From NCBI RefSeq assembly GCF_036898095.1, contig NC_090767.1, positions 34,083,480-34,147,479 of the forward strand: DNA of 64,000 nt, written 5' to 3'. Made by a program: the position numbers and the translations under genes. Origin of the DNA: Palaemon carinicauda. Its lineage: Eukaryota; Arthropoda; Malacostraca; Decapoda; Palaemonidae. Under the pieces are notes generated by a model. That model did not search any database. It was not told where the DNA came from and saw only the letters and a list, made by a program, of their open reading frames with translations. Below, piece after piece: positions 45,380 to 60,011 of the stretch; the first letter of the stretch is position 1, and each line of letters begins with the position of its first letter.

Positions 45380-47500
45380 ACTTTGTATGTTAGCTCCTAT
45401 TTTAGTTGTAGAAGGGAGACCCACCATACTCCTAGGCCCTTCGATATGGCATCTAGCCTTCTCCTCTGTACATACAAGACTTTTGGGGATTTCACCAGTT
45501 AGAACTGGAAAAGGAAAGCATACCTTAACCACATTTGTCACACCTTGGGGTAGGTATCAATACCACAGAACACCAATATGACCTTTTTTTGCTTCCAACA
45601 CATATCCCTTCCATTTCGATGTGGCCATTGTACCCAGAAAGTTTAAGTATGGGGACGACACAATTCTCTATGATTCGAGTGTAGAAGAGGCCTTCTACCG
45701 TGTGTATTACTTCCTCGCAGTCTGTGCATATAAAGGCATCACCTTGAAACCAGAAAAATTCAAGCTGTGCAAGAAAGAAGTGGAATTAGTCGGGTTTGAC
45801 GTCGGTTGGGATTCCTACAAGCCTTCAGAAGATTTTTTTATCTGCCATCAAAAGTTTTTCTATGCACAAAAAGTCCACAATATCTGATATCAGGTCGAGG
45901 TATGGTTTTGTCAATCAGCTGGCCACCTTCCTGACAACAGCACCCATTATGACCCCCGGTAAGGATGAGCACCTTCAGGAGAAGTTTCATCAAGTGCGAG
46001 ACACCGTCTGCAAGTTGTCCAAGGACTGCCTCACCTACTACGACAAGCTACGGCAGACTGTTTCAGTCACTGACTGAAGTGAGGAGGCCGTGGGCTTCGT
46101 CATCCTCCAACAATATTGCAGTAGTACCTCAGTCGAAACCATCTTCTGTTGTAGAGATGGCAGGAGAATAACGCTTTGTGGCAGTTGCTTACTCACGCTC
46201 ACCGAGTCTGGGTATGCAGCTATGGAGGGGGAAGCCCTTGCAGTGGCCTGGTGCTTGAAAAAGGCCAGATTATTCTTATTGTGCTGCTCGAACTCAACCA
46301 TTGTCACAGACCACCGCCCTTTAATCAAATTCGGAGCCAATAGAAGTCTCGGCCATACCACCAACCACAGACTATTTAGATTAAAGGAAAAAACATTATT
46401 GTATAATTTCAAAGGTAAATACCTACCTGGTAAGAGAAATCATGCATCTGATTCTCTCTCTTGATTTCCTGCTCTAAGGACGGCGCCAGATGAAAAGGAT
46501 GCGAGTTTTAACAATGAATTAACGATTGCTATAGTATCAGCAATAATGGAAAACCTACAGGAGCAGTACACCATAGACAAGAAAACTGTTGAAGAGGCTG
46601 TTCTGGACGACCGAGCATATCAGCTACTAGTCGCTCGAGTGACTGCAAGGGATTGGAACCGGAAGACATTACAAGAAATTGCATGTGTGAGACCCTCCTA
46701 CGGCATCAAAGAACGTCTTTCTATATCCAGGAACCTGGTCACACACTGCTTCTACGATTACTGCATTCGCCTTGTCATTCCCGAAGGGCTTCGTCATCAG
46801 ATAATCACCAACCTTCATGCTGGACATCAAGGCCTAGATACAATGTTGAGAAGAGCGAGACATTCGGTTTATCGGCCAGGCATCGAAGGTGACCTCCAGC
46901 ACCATCGTTCACGGTGTACATCGTCCAACGCTCACTCACCCTCATTTCCAGCCGAAGTCATGATAATAACCACAACCCCAGAGCATCCCTTCCAAAAGAC
47001 TCTCATGGACCAGTTTCAGCTTGGAGAACACACGTATATAGCATATTGTGACTGGCTTACAGACTGGCTAAATATAACCCACTTCCCTAACAACACCTCA
47101 TCTGCAAATGTCATGACAAAACTTAGGCCCTAACACCTGAACAATTGTCTACGGACAGCGGAACGAACTGGTAAGCAAGGAAATTATAACCTACACGAGA
47201 TGGAGAGTTGACATACGCCTAACACTTGCCCACTACCCGCAGTCAAATGGAAAAGCCGAGGCCACAGCCAAGTCCGCAAAGAGAATAATTAGAACACGTA
47301 TCACCGGGGCAGGAAGCCTCGATAACGACAATGTATCATTGGCAATGCTGCAGTACTTGAACACGCCCTTAAGGGTTATAAATAAATATCTGGCATAAAT
47401 GGCAACTGGGAAACAGCTACACGATGGTGTACTGACCACAAAACTCAACTATATGATACATCACCACTGGAAAAGCTGGTTACCAAAGCTAAAGAGTCTC
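45380..47500 (+). pseudogene. Gypsy pol remnant: RT, RNase H, integrase
   Basis: RT fragments: KHTLTTFVTPWGRYQYHRTP, then the catalytic box as FKYGDDTILYDSSVEEAFY and the following GITLKPEKFKLCKKEVELVG. Connection and RNase H: SDIRSRYGFVNQLATFLTTA, ITD, VGFVILQQYCSSTSVE, ESGYAAMEGEALAVAWCLKK and TDHRPLIKF. Integrase: zinc-binding region with LHAGHQGLDTMLRRARHSVY and RCTSSNAHSP, where CxxS stands for the expected CxxC; core with PFQKTLMDQFQLGEHTYIAY and HYPQSNGKAEATAK near 47,230-47,280. Frameshifts at about 45,580, 45,890, 46,080 and 47,130. It ends in a short (TA)n at 47,508. No LTRs were found. Confidence 0.85.
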
Positions 47501-47525
47501 TTCTACCCTATATATATATATATAT

Positions 47526-50340
<2,815 letters not shown>

Positions 50341-51163
50341 ATAATCCTAAATACTTAACTTTTATGGACCAAATTTTCAATGAGCAAGAATCAGCAGGTA
50401 TAATTGAACGTATTGATAATCTCGATCAATTCTTGACAGAGCGTCCTAACCATAGCTTTTGACCTCACAATGGTATCTCTAAATTGGACAGGGATACCAA
50501 TAAATGCAGAGTAGTTTATCTGTCTAATCTTTGTCAGAAGGATCCTAGCAGGAAAATTACAGGCCATATATCCAGGACTGACATTGACCGAAAAAATGAA
50601 TCTGCTTTACTACATGTTCGTTTTGGCTAAAATCATCTCTGCTTTGATATATGTAAGGCATTTAAATAACTTTGCCCATGATTGAGTAGAGAGTTATAGA
50701 CTGTTGTGTTTGTGGTTCAGAACTGTTGAAAAGAATGATTTTACCATGGTGGGATACCGAAATATGAGATTTTGATTTTAGAAGTGGAACGAGACAGTGT
50801 GCGTCGGGTAGAGCTTAAGAAACTTATTTATCAGCTTTCTTACATGGATTATTGTGCAGTGGCCTTTAACTTTTCTAAGGATATTAAAGTGGCGTATTTA
50901 CAATTAAACGTTATGTTTGCCCCTACAGGTTCGAGTTACAGCAGTTTGTCACTAATGATTAATCTTTGGAGAAGTCGATGGTTGTCAAATACAGTATTTC
51001 TATGAATCTTGTAGTAACGTTACTTGGTCTATTTTGGTATCGAGAAGCAGATTCTCTATCAACCAGACCTTTAATCTTGATCTAGATACTAAGACTAGGA
51101 AGGAAATCTTGCACTCTAATGCCTCCCAATTTGACTTGTATAACTTTAATGGTCCGATGCTTA
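50341..51163 (+). pseudogene. BEL/Pao RT remnant, 5' part
   Basis: Reading through several frames gives YLTFMDQIFNEQESAGIIER, ISKLDRDTNKCRVVYLSNLC, QKDPSRK, the block LLHVRFG, VRRVELKKLIYQLSYMDYCA (catalytic YMD), FELQQFVTND, ADSLSTR and QFDLYNFNGPML. These match the Pao-type RT order. It is cut at 51,163 by an LTR element. Internal deletions and many stops are present. Confidence 0.75.
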
Positions 51164-52750
51164 TGTGATGGGCCGAGAGAAGGTTATGACTCAAAGACAG
51201 GATGAAAGCAACTGAGTGAGTTTATTATAGAACACTCTCCTTTATATACAAAAGCTCAATGCAACAGGAAATTCCATGTTCAAAACCGACACTGTTAACG
51301 GTGAGAAAACCAGCCATGTTAATTCAAGTTGTTTTTAGTGCGAGGGAAGAGTGAAGATACAAGCATAATATATACACAAAATGAGCTATGTACGATCGTG
51401 TGACACATGGTTAGTACATGGCTCCCCCCCTATAAATGACATACTGTATATGTTAAATAGGGCACCCTGATCTAGAGAGGTGAACTGTAGGTGGGTCGTC
51501 TGGCAGGAGATAAGCAGGTTTTAGACGATTAATGGAGACCCAATCTTCTTTGTCACGAATGTTTAGTAGAAATGCTTTCGAAATACGTTGGATCAAAAGG
51601 AAAGGGGCCATGTAAGGGAGGGTTAGCGATGGCTTGCTAGTGTCGTTGCCCAGGAAGACGTGCGTTGCAGAGTGCAAGTCTGTCGGTATGTGATGCTTCG
51701 CTGGGGGCTTGTGAGTCTTACGGCATGGAGTAAATTTTCCCACGACGTGACGTATACACTGGAGATCGTCGGAGCAGATTATAGAAGGAAAAAAAATGGC
51801 TGTGATGACACACAAGTCGCCATACACCATCACAGCAGCCGAGACGTCGAGGGCGTCTTTAGGATTGGTCCCTAGTCCCAGGAGGATCCAGGGAAGCTGA
51901 TTAAACCAGTTGGAATCCTTGCAGCGGGACATCAAGTCCTTTATGGGTAAACTATCGACATCAGGTATGGCAGCGCGTATAGGTCTGGGTAAACGAAGTA
52001 CCCAAAGGGCACGAAGTAGGTTCACCTTACGAGGGAAGCCGTCTGTTGCAGGTCACAGGCGAGCGATACTGGTCATTTCCCTGAGGGCGAGCGAAGCCCT
52101 TTGGTCCCTCAACGGTTGTTGCGAGAGCCTAAAAAGCTTTGCTATACCGGTGGCTGGCGACGGCGAGTACTGCTGCAGAAGGTATGTTTTGAGGGCGTCA
52201 TACACTATTGGGGTGTTTTCTGTTCACAAAGCCAGTCGGATAATTCCGGGAAGGTGTCCTAGAGTATCGCCGCGAGAACATAATCTGCTTTGGTGGTTGA
52301 GCGAGTCATGCCCTTGATGCGAAACTAGATTTCTGCACGCTGAAACCAAGCAAACGCCTCTCCGCTGGGGAATGACGAAAGTTTCAATGGGGGAGCCACA
52401 GCATTAACTTCCGTAGAGTCTGCCATAGTACCAATGACGGAGGTGCGAGGGGGGGTGGAAGGCAGAAGGAGCGAGTAAACTTCCGGGGTCACCAATGTGA
52501 CGGGCCGAGAGAAGGTTGTGACTCAAAGACAGGATGAAAGCAACTGAGTGAGTTTGTTATAGAATACTTTCCTTTATATACAGAAGTTCAATGAAACAGG
52601 AAACTTCATGCTCAAAACCGACACCCTTAACAGTTAGAAAAAAAGGCATGTTTGTTCAGGTTCTTTTTACTGCGAGGGAAGAGCGAAGATACAAGCATAA
52701 TATATACACAAAATGAACTATGTACGATCGTGTGGCACACGGCTGGTACA
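51164..52750 (-). mobile_element. Deleted Gypsy LTR element with 4-bp target duplication
   Basis: Two 255-base direct repeats (51,164-51,418 and 52,496-52,750) begin and end with the TG/CA rule on either strand. CTTA flanks the element at 51,160-51,163 and 52,751-52,754. Read on the minus strand, a primer-binding-like TGGTGACCCCGG follows the 5' LTR by one base, and a purine tract AGGGGGGGAG precedes the 3' LTR. The LTRs differ at roughly 30 of 255 positions by eye, so the insertion is old. The 1,077-base interior contains only gag and the end of integrase. Confidence 0.9.
51453..52426 (-). pseudogene. Gag fused to integrase C-terminus
   Basis: A gag start lies at 52,426 (MADSTEVNAVAPPLKLSSFP), followed by AFAWFQRAEI and a stop, then further gag blocks in changing frames. 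The open segment 52,025-51,453 begins as gag (LLRALWVLRLPRPIRAAIPD, LPIKDLMSR) and changes without a break to integrase (NWFNQLPWILLGLGTNPKDA, VSAAVMVYGD ... SINRLKPAYL). Protease, RT, RNase H and the integrase core are missing. The junction falls at about LMSR/CKDSNWF. The 190-codon fused frame has no internal stop. Confidence 0.85.
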
Positions 52751-52754
52751 CTTA

Positions 52755-53031
52755 ACAGCAGTACATTATTTATAGGATAACTTTTGAAATATATCATTCA
52801 GAGTTTTTCACATCACACTTACAGCAAGCAGTCAGAGGTAAAGATCGTTATAAACCTTTGAAGCACACTGGTATATTAAAGAATGACATTGTATTGATTA
52901 AGGAACCCTTAAGTAAGGCCGGCCAATATCCTCTGGCAATTGTTAAAGAAACATTGACTAAGGAATTAGAAGTAACTGGGGCAGTCTTGTACAGGGGTAA
53001 AACTCGTGAATTAACTAAGACATGTGTTTAA
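52755..53031 (+). pseudogene. BEL/Pao integrase C-terminal remnant (DUF5641-like)
   Basis: After the LTR element, the Pao remnant resumes with FFTSHLQQAVRGKDRYKPLK, GILKNDIVLIKEPLSKAGQY and PLAIVKETLTKELEVTGAVL, ending GKTRELTKTCV and a stop. This pattern is typical of the DUF5641 end of BEL/Pao polyproteins. RNase H and most of integrase are absent between the two Pao parts. Confidence 0.75.
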
Positions 53032-53159
53032 TGTAATTTCAACTTCGAGTTCTCTTTCAGGTTTATTTGTTAACCTTCCGCAGTTGTTTCCCACCCGCCA
53101 ATACCTCACCACTCTCAATACCACTGCTTGCATTTGATAATGAAAAATAGCTTAGGAAC

Positions 53160-55830
53160 TTTTACACTGATATGGTTTTTGAGGTATCTTACTCCCTGCT
53201 AATATGGAAAAATAAGAAGTGTACATTCCTGAACCACGGAGCAGCAGTGGGCGGCAATGATCTCCACCTTTTGCAAGTTATGGCCATCTGTTATTCCTGG
53301 TATTCTAGAGCTGAGGTAGGCAAGAGGAGTTAATATCGACGGTGATCTCTTCAGGCACAGAAAACGTCTGGTTTCTTTGAGGTTGGTCTAAATGTTTTGT
53401 TGGCAAACATCTATTGATATATTGAAGTAATGTTTTTTGCCGTCCTCATCACTAGTCCCATAAAATTGAATCTCTTAACTTATGTACTTTTTCCTACTAT
53501 TAATGTATATCTTAGAGAACTTTTCATGCATTATCCGAGTTTACATTCATGACCCCATATTCTTACCAAGGTTTAAATCATATATATTTGTTTATCTGAA
53601 GTTTGGTTTCCAAGATTTGTGGTTGGATTTTGCATTTGTATTGTTGCATCAATTATATGGATCTTGATATATTTATAGTAGTTATTTTTTTCTTGTGTGT
53701 TGTAAGAGATTCAAGATGAGGGGACATAGGTCCAGTGGGCTGGACACCGCATCTGGGTGACATCAGTATTTAGTAAGAGATATTACTGAGACACTATTTT
53801 ATACAAATAATTGTTAATAATTAGCAACTCTATTCATGGTCTCCTGGAGGTTTTCTTTTGTTCCGGTTTTGAATAAAAGCTCTGTCCCTCCTCATCCCTT
53901 ATGTAAGGGGAAGGGGGAATTGTCATACAATGGTGAGTAGGGGTACATTGAGGAGTACACTCAGAAACAACATTCTCCAACAAGAGGTCAAAGTCGCTGC
54001 TCTGCTGCAGTTAGGAAAGAGTTGATGATATAAAGGTAGACTAACTGAACAGACATGTCCACTGTCCAGTGTCTCACCTTACCAAAAATACTTCAGTCAT
54101 CAATAGATTAGGATGTATAAAGATAGTAAAGGAAAGAATGTGTGTGTGTGCAGAATTCCTTACCTTGTGTAAGACACAGGCTCTTGCTTTAGGCAGCCCA
54201 TAAACTAGGAAAGAAGGTCTGGTCTGGTCAAGATTGCCATGCCTGTAGCATGACACAGGCTCTTGTCGCTGGACAGCCCGTAAGAGGATATCAATATGTA
54301 AAAGGAGTCAAAATTGCAATGTTAAAAGGAAAGGTTGGGTTTGCAGGGGGTATCTGGAACAGGAAAGGATACAGGATGCGTGATTTAAGGAGGGATTTGG
54401 CAAGAACATGAAAGGGAGGGAAATAACCCGAAAAAGGAGACTCCAATTTAGGTCCACGAAATGAAAAGTTTTAGTTAGAGAAAAAGTGTTGATAGCAGCA
54501 AGTCCCAGTAAGTAGGAGAGACTGGGAGAGGAGAGAAGTTTTTATATGCAGCCGGAGAGAAAAGGAGAATGTTTAAGCAAAAAAGCTTATCCCTGCTTGG
54601 TGGTTTGGAGCTGAAACTGTTGCAATATTTGCAGGAAGGTGTGTGTTTTGGCTAAGGAAAGGATACGGGTGAGGATTTTAAAAGCAATGGGATAATGTTT
54701 TCCAAGGACATGGATTCGATTTGTTGTTCCAAGGATTGAGGTGGGTTGGAGGATGTGGATTTAGGAATTGGTGCTGGTTTTGGCTTGGCGGCAGTTGCAG
54801 GAACAGTTGCAGTGGGCTGCTGTTGTTGTCTCGTCTGGCGAGGAGGTCGCTGTTCTTTAGGTGTCTGGATTGGAGCTGGTTTCTGCTGCTTAGGAGAGGA
54901 GGTGTTCTTCATAGCTACAATCCTCTTCTGTCATTCTGGGCAGCGCTTATTCCAAGAATGGTGTGGCCTGGAACAGTTGCGGCACTTTGATGTGATTTGT
55001 CGTCCTTCTTTGTGGGCTTTTATGCACACTTCTGTACTGTGGTGCTGGCTGCAGACACCGCAGACGATGGGGCCACTGCATTCTTCTTTACGATGGCCAA
55101 AAGTTGGCATCGATAACAGAGAAGGCACTCAGGTGTATATTCCTCAATGGGGAAGGTTCCCCAGACTCCTAGATCCAGTTTGGAGGGAAATGGACCGATG
55201 AAGGTGGCGATGAGTCATCGAACAGGGATGTTGTCCTTGCTCATGCAGCGAACAGCACAGTCAATGTTGCTGCGTGAAATTGCAATGGTGATAGGCATCG
55301 TGACAGGATACTTGGTGATGACAGCTTTCTTCCTGATAAATGCAGGATCCAGCAGCATTAGAGTTGGGTCTTCCTGGAGGGATCTGGCTGTCTCGAGGTC
55401 CTTGGGGTAGATGATTAAATCCCATTTCCTGTTGGCTCTGGCAGTGAGCTGCATGCCAGGCTTTGCAGCCAGAGCAGCAACAGAGGCGTAGGACAGTGTG
55501 CTGTCCGTTTGTGAGAGCCGAAACTTTAGCAGAGGTTTCTTGGGCTGTGCAGCTGGGATGTTCCCTGCAATGGAAGAGGCTTCTTGCGGGAGTTTAGTAA
55601 GGCATTCAGTGCAATTGCAGTCCGTGGAGGAAATGCTTGTGGGTATTTTTTCTTTATAATAATTGAAATATTCAATTAAATCATATGGTTTTCCCAAAAA
55701 CAAGTTCTATTTCCTAAAATCTCTGAAGTACGTTCCTATCCTGCATCTAAGGCTGGGTTATAAGGTTTTGGCCTTACATTGAGAAAAGCTTTTGTTCTGA
55801 AATTGCTGCACTTGGACCAGGTGTCCATTC
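53160..55830 (-). repeat. Inverted repeat arm B (counterpart 40,080-44,150)
   Basis: It contains, on the minus strand and in order, the LINE 5' end, the full LINE ORF1 region, then the blocks shared with 40,450-41,009 and 43,818-44,130. It has no insertion at the point where arm A holds the 2.8-kb element: near 53,540 the minus strand reads GTAAACTCGGATAATGCATG. Confidence 0.75.
54652..55703 (-). pseudogene. LINE ORF1 with zinc knuckles, lightly broken
   Basis: Frame 1 (55,703-55,215, 162 codons): FLGKPYDLIEYFNYYKEKIP, DCNCTECLTKLP, LKFRLSQTDSTLSYASVAAL, DLIIYPKDLETARSLQEDP and AITIAISRSNIDC-like sequence. Frame 2 (to 54,931) carries Cys/His knuckles, CGVCSQHHSTEVC and CRNCSRPHHSWNKRCPE. Frame 3 (54,912-54,652) is Gln/Pro/Lys-rich (KQQKPAPIQTPKEQRPPRQT) and ends ENIIPLLLKSSPVSFP. 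It would be the RNA-binding protein of a Jockey/I-like LINE. No endonuclease or RT frame follows on the minus strand; about 560 bases of tail-like DNA come next. Confidence 0.75.
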
Positions 55831-55833
55831 ACC

Positions 55834-55836
<3 letters not shown>

Positions 55837-55902
<66 letters not shown>
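55837..55902. repeat. (GA)n microsatellite
   Basis: About 33 GA units, equivalent to the (CT)n at 39,998-40,059. Confidence 0.97.
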
Positions 55903-55906
<4 letters not shown>

Positions 55907-55964
55907 TTAATGATAAGGGGTACCAGTATTGTTGTGAGATTAAATGTGAGTGGGAACAGTTTAC

Positions 55965-56090
55965 CTCACTAAAGAAGAAACCAGTTGGTCAACACCTACT
56001 AAAGTATAAACCTGCAAGTAGATCACCTACTAAACTAGAAACCAGCATGTAGATCACCAAGTAAAGTAGAAACCTGCAGAAGGCCAATCA
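55965..56090 (-). repeat. 31-bp minisatellite, arm B, about three units
   Basis: On the plus strand the units read ACTAAAGTATAAACCTGCAAG plus TAGATCACCT and similar. They are the complement of the array at 39,421-39,930. Confidence 0.7.
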
Positions 56091-56130
56091 AACTGCTAGA
56101 AGTACCCTGAAAAGTGTTTGAAAAAAGATC

Positions 56131-56818
56131 ATGAACACAAGACTAAGGAGAATATTAGAAAATAACAACAAATTCTACAAACACCAACACGGTTTCAGAA
56201 CCGGGAGAAGCACTGAAACTGCCCTCACGGTAATTTACGAAATAATATCCATGAACCATCTAAATAAAAAAGACCAGTGTTATGTCATCAGCAGATATAT
56301 TTCAAAGGCATTTGAAAAAATATGGCCTGAAGGTCTCAAATATAAAATACTCCAATTGGAGCTATTAATAATAGTGGAAAAACTCCTCTCAAGCTACATA
56401 AAAGACAGAACTGTCAGGATACGTAAAAGAGATGGGAAACTGGGAGAAATAATAGATATAAAAAGTGGGGTAACTCAAGGGCGTATACTAATACCAACAC
56501 TTTATAGTCTACATAGCAGATATGCCAACCACCCCCGAATATGCCATAAATTACAACTATTGCGATGACATACCACAAGTAATAATACATCCTACTAATT
56601 CAAAAAGATTTTTTGTTTTAAATGAAAACAGAAAGAGAGATCAAAAGAATAAATGATTATGAAAATAAGTGGAAAATAAAAACAAATAGCAACAAATACC
56701 AACTTTTATAAGTATAAAAAAATAAACCCCCAACAATAACAGTAAACAACACAAGGATGGGCAATCTTACAAGCAAGCAAGCAAGTAAACAAAATATATA
56801 TTCCATTTAACAACGAAG
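56131..56818 (+). pseudogene. LINE reverse transcriptase, 5' part
   Basis: The frame 56,131-56,568 reads NTRLRRILENNNKFYKHQHG, FRTGRSTETALTVIYEIIS, a palm block ISKAFEKIWPEGLKYKIL and the SGVTQGRILIPTLYSL segment that precedes the active site. The catalytic region then lies in another frame as NYCDDIPQVI (about 56,552-56,581). The frame continues through EREIKRINDYENKWKIKTN toward 56,818, where it is interrupted by the TTAA insertion. It is a different LINE from the RNase H type at 16 kb. Confidence 0.75.
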
Positions 56819-56822
56819 TTAA

Positions 56823-59800
56823 CCCTGGATAGGTACGCTCCTCGGACACCCCTTTAAGGGTATACTCGGACGCGCGCGACCCCGACGTCAAAAAAGAATT
56901 CTTGAAAAATCAGTTTTTGCAGTAACCTCCTTTTTTTCTTTTGCCAAAAAAACTTCAATGAATGCTTAAAACAACTGTAAAGAGAAATACTACTCATCTG
57001 CAGAAAAACTATTTATTATAAATATTTTAAAAAATTAAGTAGAAAAGAAAAAGACCTTACATAAAAATTCATAAAAAAAGTTTATACATATATACACAAA
57101 TCCTTTTAGGAATTGATTCTTGAATGTTTAGGACACATCTTGATGTATTTTGGATGAAGTCAGACCCATGGAGGTGAAGATCTGATATGTGAAAAAAAGG
57201 GTAACTTTTTTTGGCCAAAAATATTTGTCCAAATTTCATGAACTTTTTTGGGTACCTAAATGAAATAGGAAGTGGCTAATTTTTTTAGGGAATAAACATA
57301 TGTTATCCTAGAATAGAAATATGTAAAAAAATCTTCATTATTTTGTAAATTACATTTATATCAGGGGCCATATCTAAAGGTAATTTTTTGAGTACTTAGA
57401 AATTTCGTAGAAAAATACATATATTTAATATATAATATGATATTTATGCAGGTAAAAATATACCAAAATATCACAAATTCTATAGGGAACAAGAATATAT
57501 ATAGATAGGGCAACTTACGCTTCGGATATGTCCACAAAATGGCCGCCAACCACACTGACTCAGACTCCCTAATCTGCCACTTGAAATGTAGGAAGGGTAT
57601 GTCAATTTCAAGGTGTTATTTACTAATCTAATTATTCTTGGATATGCATAAAAATTGTATGGTGGGTTGCTGGATAATTGTCGATTATTTTACGACTATA
57701 AAATTAAAATTCTGACCCAAAAAAAAAATTTTTGAAGGGAAATAAAATCGAAAAAAAAAATGTAAAACAATATAATATTTTAGCGAAAAAAATTTGATGA
57801 TATTCAATCAAAAAAGAAGTAAACAAAATTTTCCGACAAATAAACATCTAGAGGAATCATTACTCTGTTATAGTTCCTTAGTACGTAGTAATTTTGAAAG
57901 AAATGGGAAAAAACGAAACAGTGGCAATCGCAGGAAAATCGAACACATACCTATATATACGCCATATCTGGCTAAAAATAAAGATAGGCATGGGTAGCCA
58001 GATCATCTAGAAACACTTTCCAACACTATAAGAATACAAGTTTTGCGACACTACTTGCCAATTCCTTACGGTAACATGACTAAGCAAAAGAATGCAAAAC
58101 AAATAAAAAGGGGCACTCGCGGAAAAATGGCCAACATTCTAATATACGGCATTTCAAAAAAAAAAAAATTCAGCCACGTACTAGGCAAACCATCAAGGCA
58201 CATTTTCCGACAAATAAACATTTAAATGAATCATTACTCTGTGATAGTTCCTTAGTACGTAGTAATTTTGAAAGAAATGGGAAAAAACGAAAAAATGGCA
58301 ATCACAGGAAAATCTAACACATACCTATATATACGCCATATCTGGCTAAAAAAAAGATAGGCATGGGTAGTCAGATCATCTAGAAACACTTTCCAACACT
58401 ATAAAAATATAAGTTTTGCGACACTACTTGCCAATTCCTTACGGTAACATGACTAAACAAAAAAATGCAAAACAAATAAAAAGGGGAACTCCCGGAAAAA
58501 TGGCTAACATTCTAATATACGGCATTTCAGAAAAAAAAAATTCAGTCACGTGCTAGGCAAACCATCAAGGCACATTTTCCGACAAATAAACATCTAAATG
58601 AATCATTACTCTGTGATAGTTCCTTAGTACGTAGTAATTTTGAAAGAAATGGAAAAAAACGAAAAAATGGCACTCACAGGAAAATCGAACACATACCTAT
58701 ATATACGCTATATCTGGCTAAAAAAAAATAGGCATGGGTAGCCAGATCATCTAGAAACACTTTCCAACACTATGAAAATATAAGTTTTGCGACATTACTT
58801 GCCAATTCCTCACGGTAACATGACTAAGCAAAAAAATGCAAAACAAATAAAAAGGGGCACTCGCGGAAAAATGCCCAACATTCTAATATACGGCATCTCA
58901 GATAAAAAAAAAGACATGCACGTGTTAGCACAACCATCAAGGCACACTTTCTAACACATAAACATGAAAAAAAAAATCAATAATATACGGCAATTCCTTA
59001 CTACGTAGTAAATTTTTACAAATATTGAAAACAAAACAGAAATTGGCAACCGCAGTTAAATACCCAATATACCAATAACTACGTCGTATCTGACAAAAAC
59101 AAAGTCACGCATGGGTAGCCAGATCATCTAGACATACTTTCCAACACTAAAAAAGCAAAAGTTTTACGACACTATTTGGCAATATCTTACGGAAAAATGA
59201 CTTGGCAAAAAAATGATAAAAAATGAAAAAGGGGCACTCGCGGTAAAATGCCCAACATTCTAATATACGGCATCTCAGATAAAAAAAAAGACATGCACGT
59301 GTTAGCCCAACCATCAAGGCACACTTTCTAATACATAAACATGAAAAAAAATCAATAATATACGGCAATTCCTTACTACGTAGTAAATTTTTACAAATAT
59401 TGGAAAAAAACAGAAATTGGCAACCGCAGTTAAATACCCAATATACCAATAACTACGTCGTATCTAACAAAAACAAAGTCACGTATGGGTAGCCAGATCA
59501 TCTAGACACACTTTCCAACACTAAAAAAGCAAAAGTTTTACGACACTATTCGGCAATATCTTACGGAAAAATGACTTGGCAAAAAAATGATAAAAAATGA
59601 AAAAGGGGCACTCGCGGTAAAATGGTCCTCGTGGTGATGAACGACATTTTAACCAAAAAAAAAATCATGCACATGGTAGCCAAATAATCCACCAAGACTT
59701 TCCACAACTGATAACCTATACAAGTTGCACCATTCTGCGACAATTTCATAATACGTAATAACTTTGATAATTATGCAAATTACCTTAGAAGGGTAAACTC

Positions 59801-60007
59801 GGTCGCGCTCGACCCCGACACGTCTCAGAAATCGGGGAAGGAGTACAGCTACAGCAATGCACATCTGGACACTACTAGAGCGTGTAGGCGAGACACCTAC
59901 TGCAGGTCGATCACCCACAAATTCAGTCACGGGGGTGAGTCACGTGAGAAAAACCTGTTTTTTTTTTACGCTCGGGGTCGCGGACGAACCACCGTACCTA
60001 TCCAGGG
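56823..60007. mobile_element. piggyBac-type non-autonomous element, copy B
   Basis: It is 3,185 bases with ends CCCTGGATAGGTACG and CGTACCTATCCAGGG and TTAA at 56,819-56,822 and 60,008-60,011. It is the inverted relative of 41,010-43,817, and similarity continues across the whole length apart from repeat number. It splits a LINE RT frame, and removing it with one TTAA rejoins the frame. Internal GATCATCTAG markers are at 58,001, 58,374, 58,744, 59,122 and 59,496, giving five tandem units of 370-378 bases against four in copy A. Confidence 0.9.
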
Positions 60008-60011
60008 TTAA

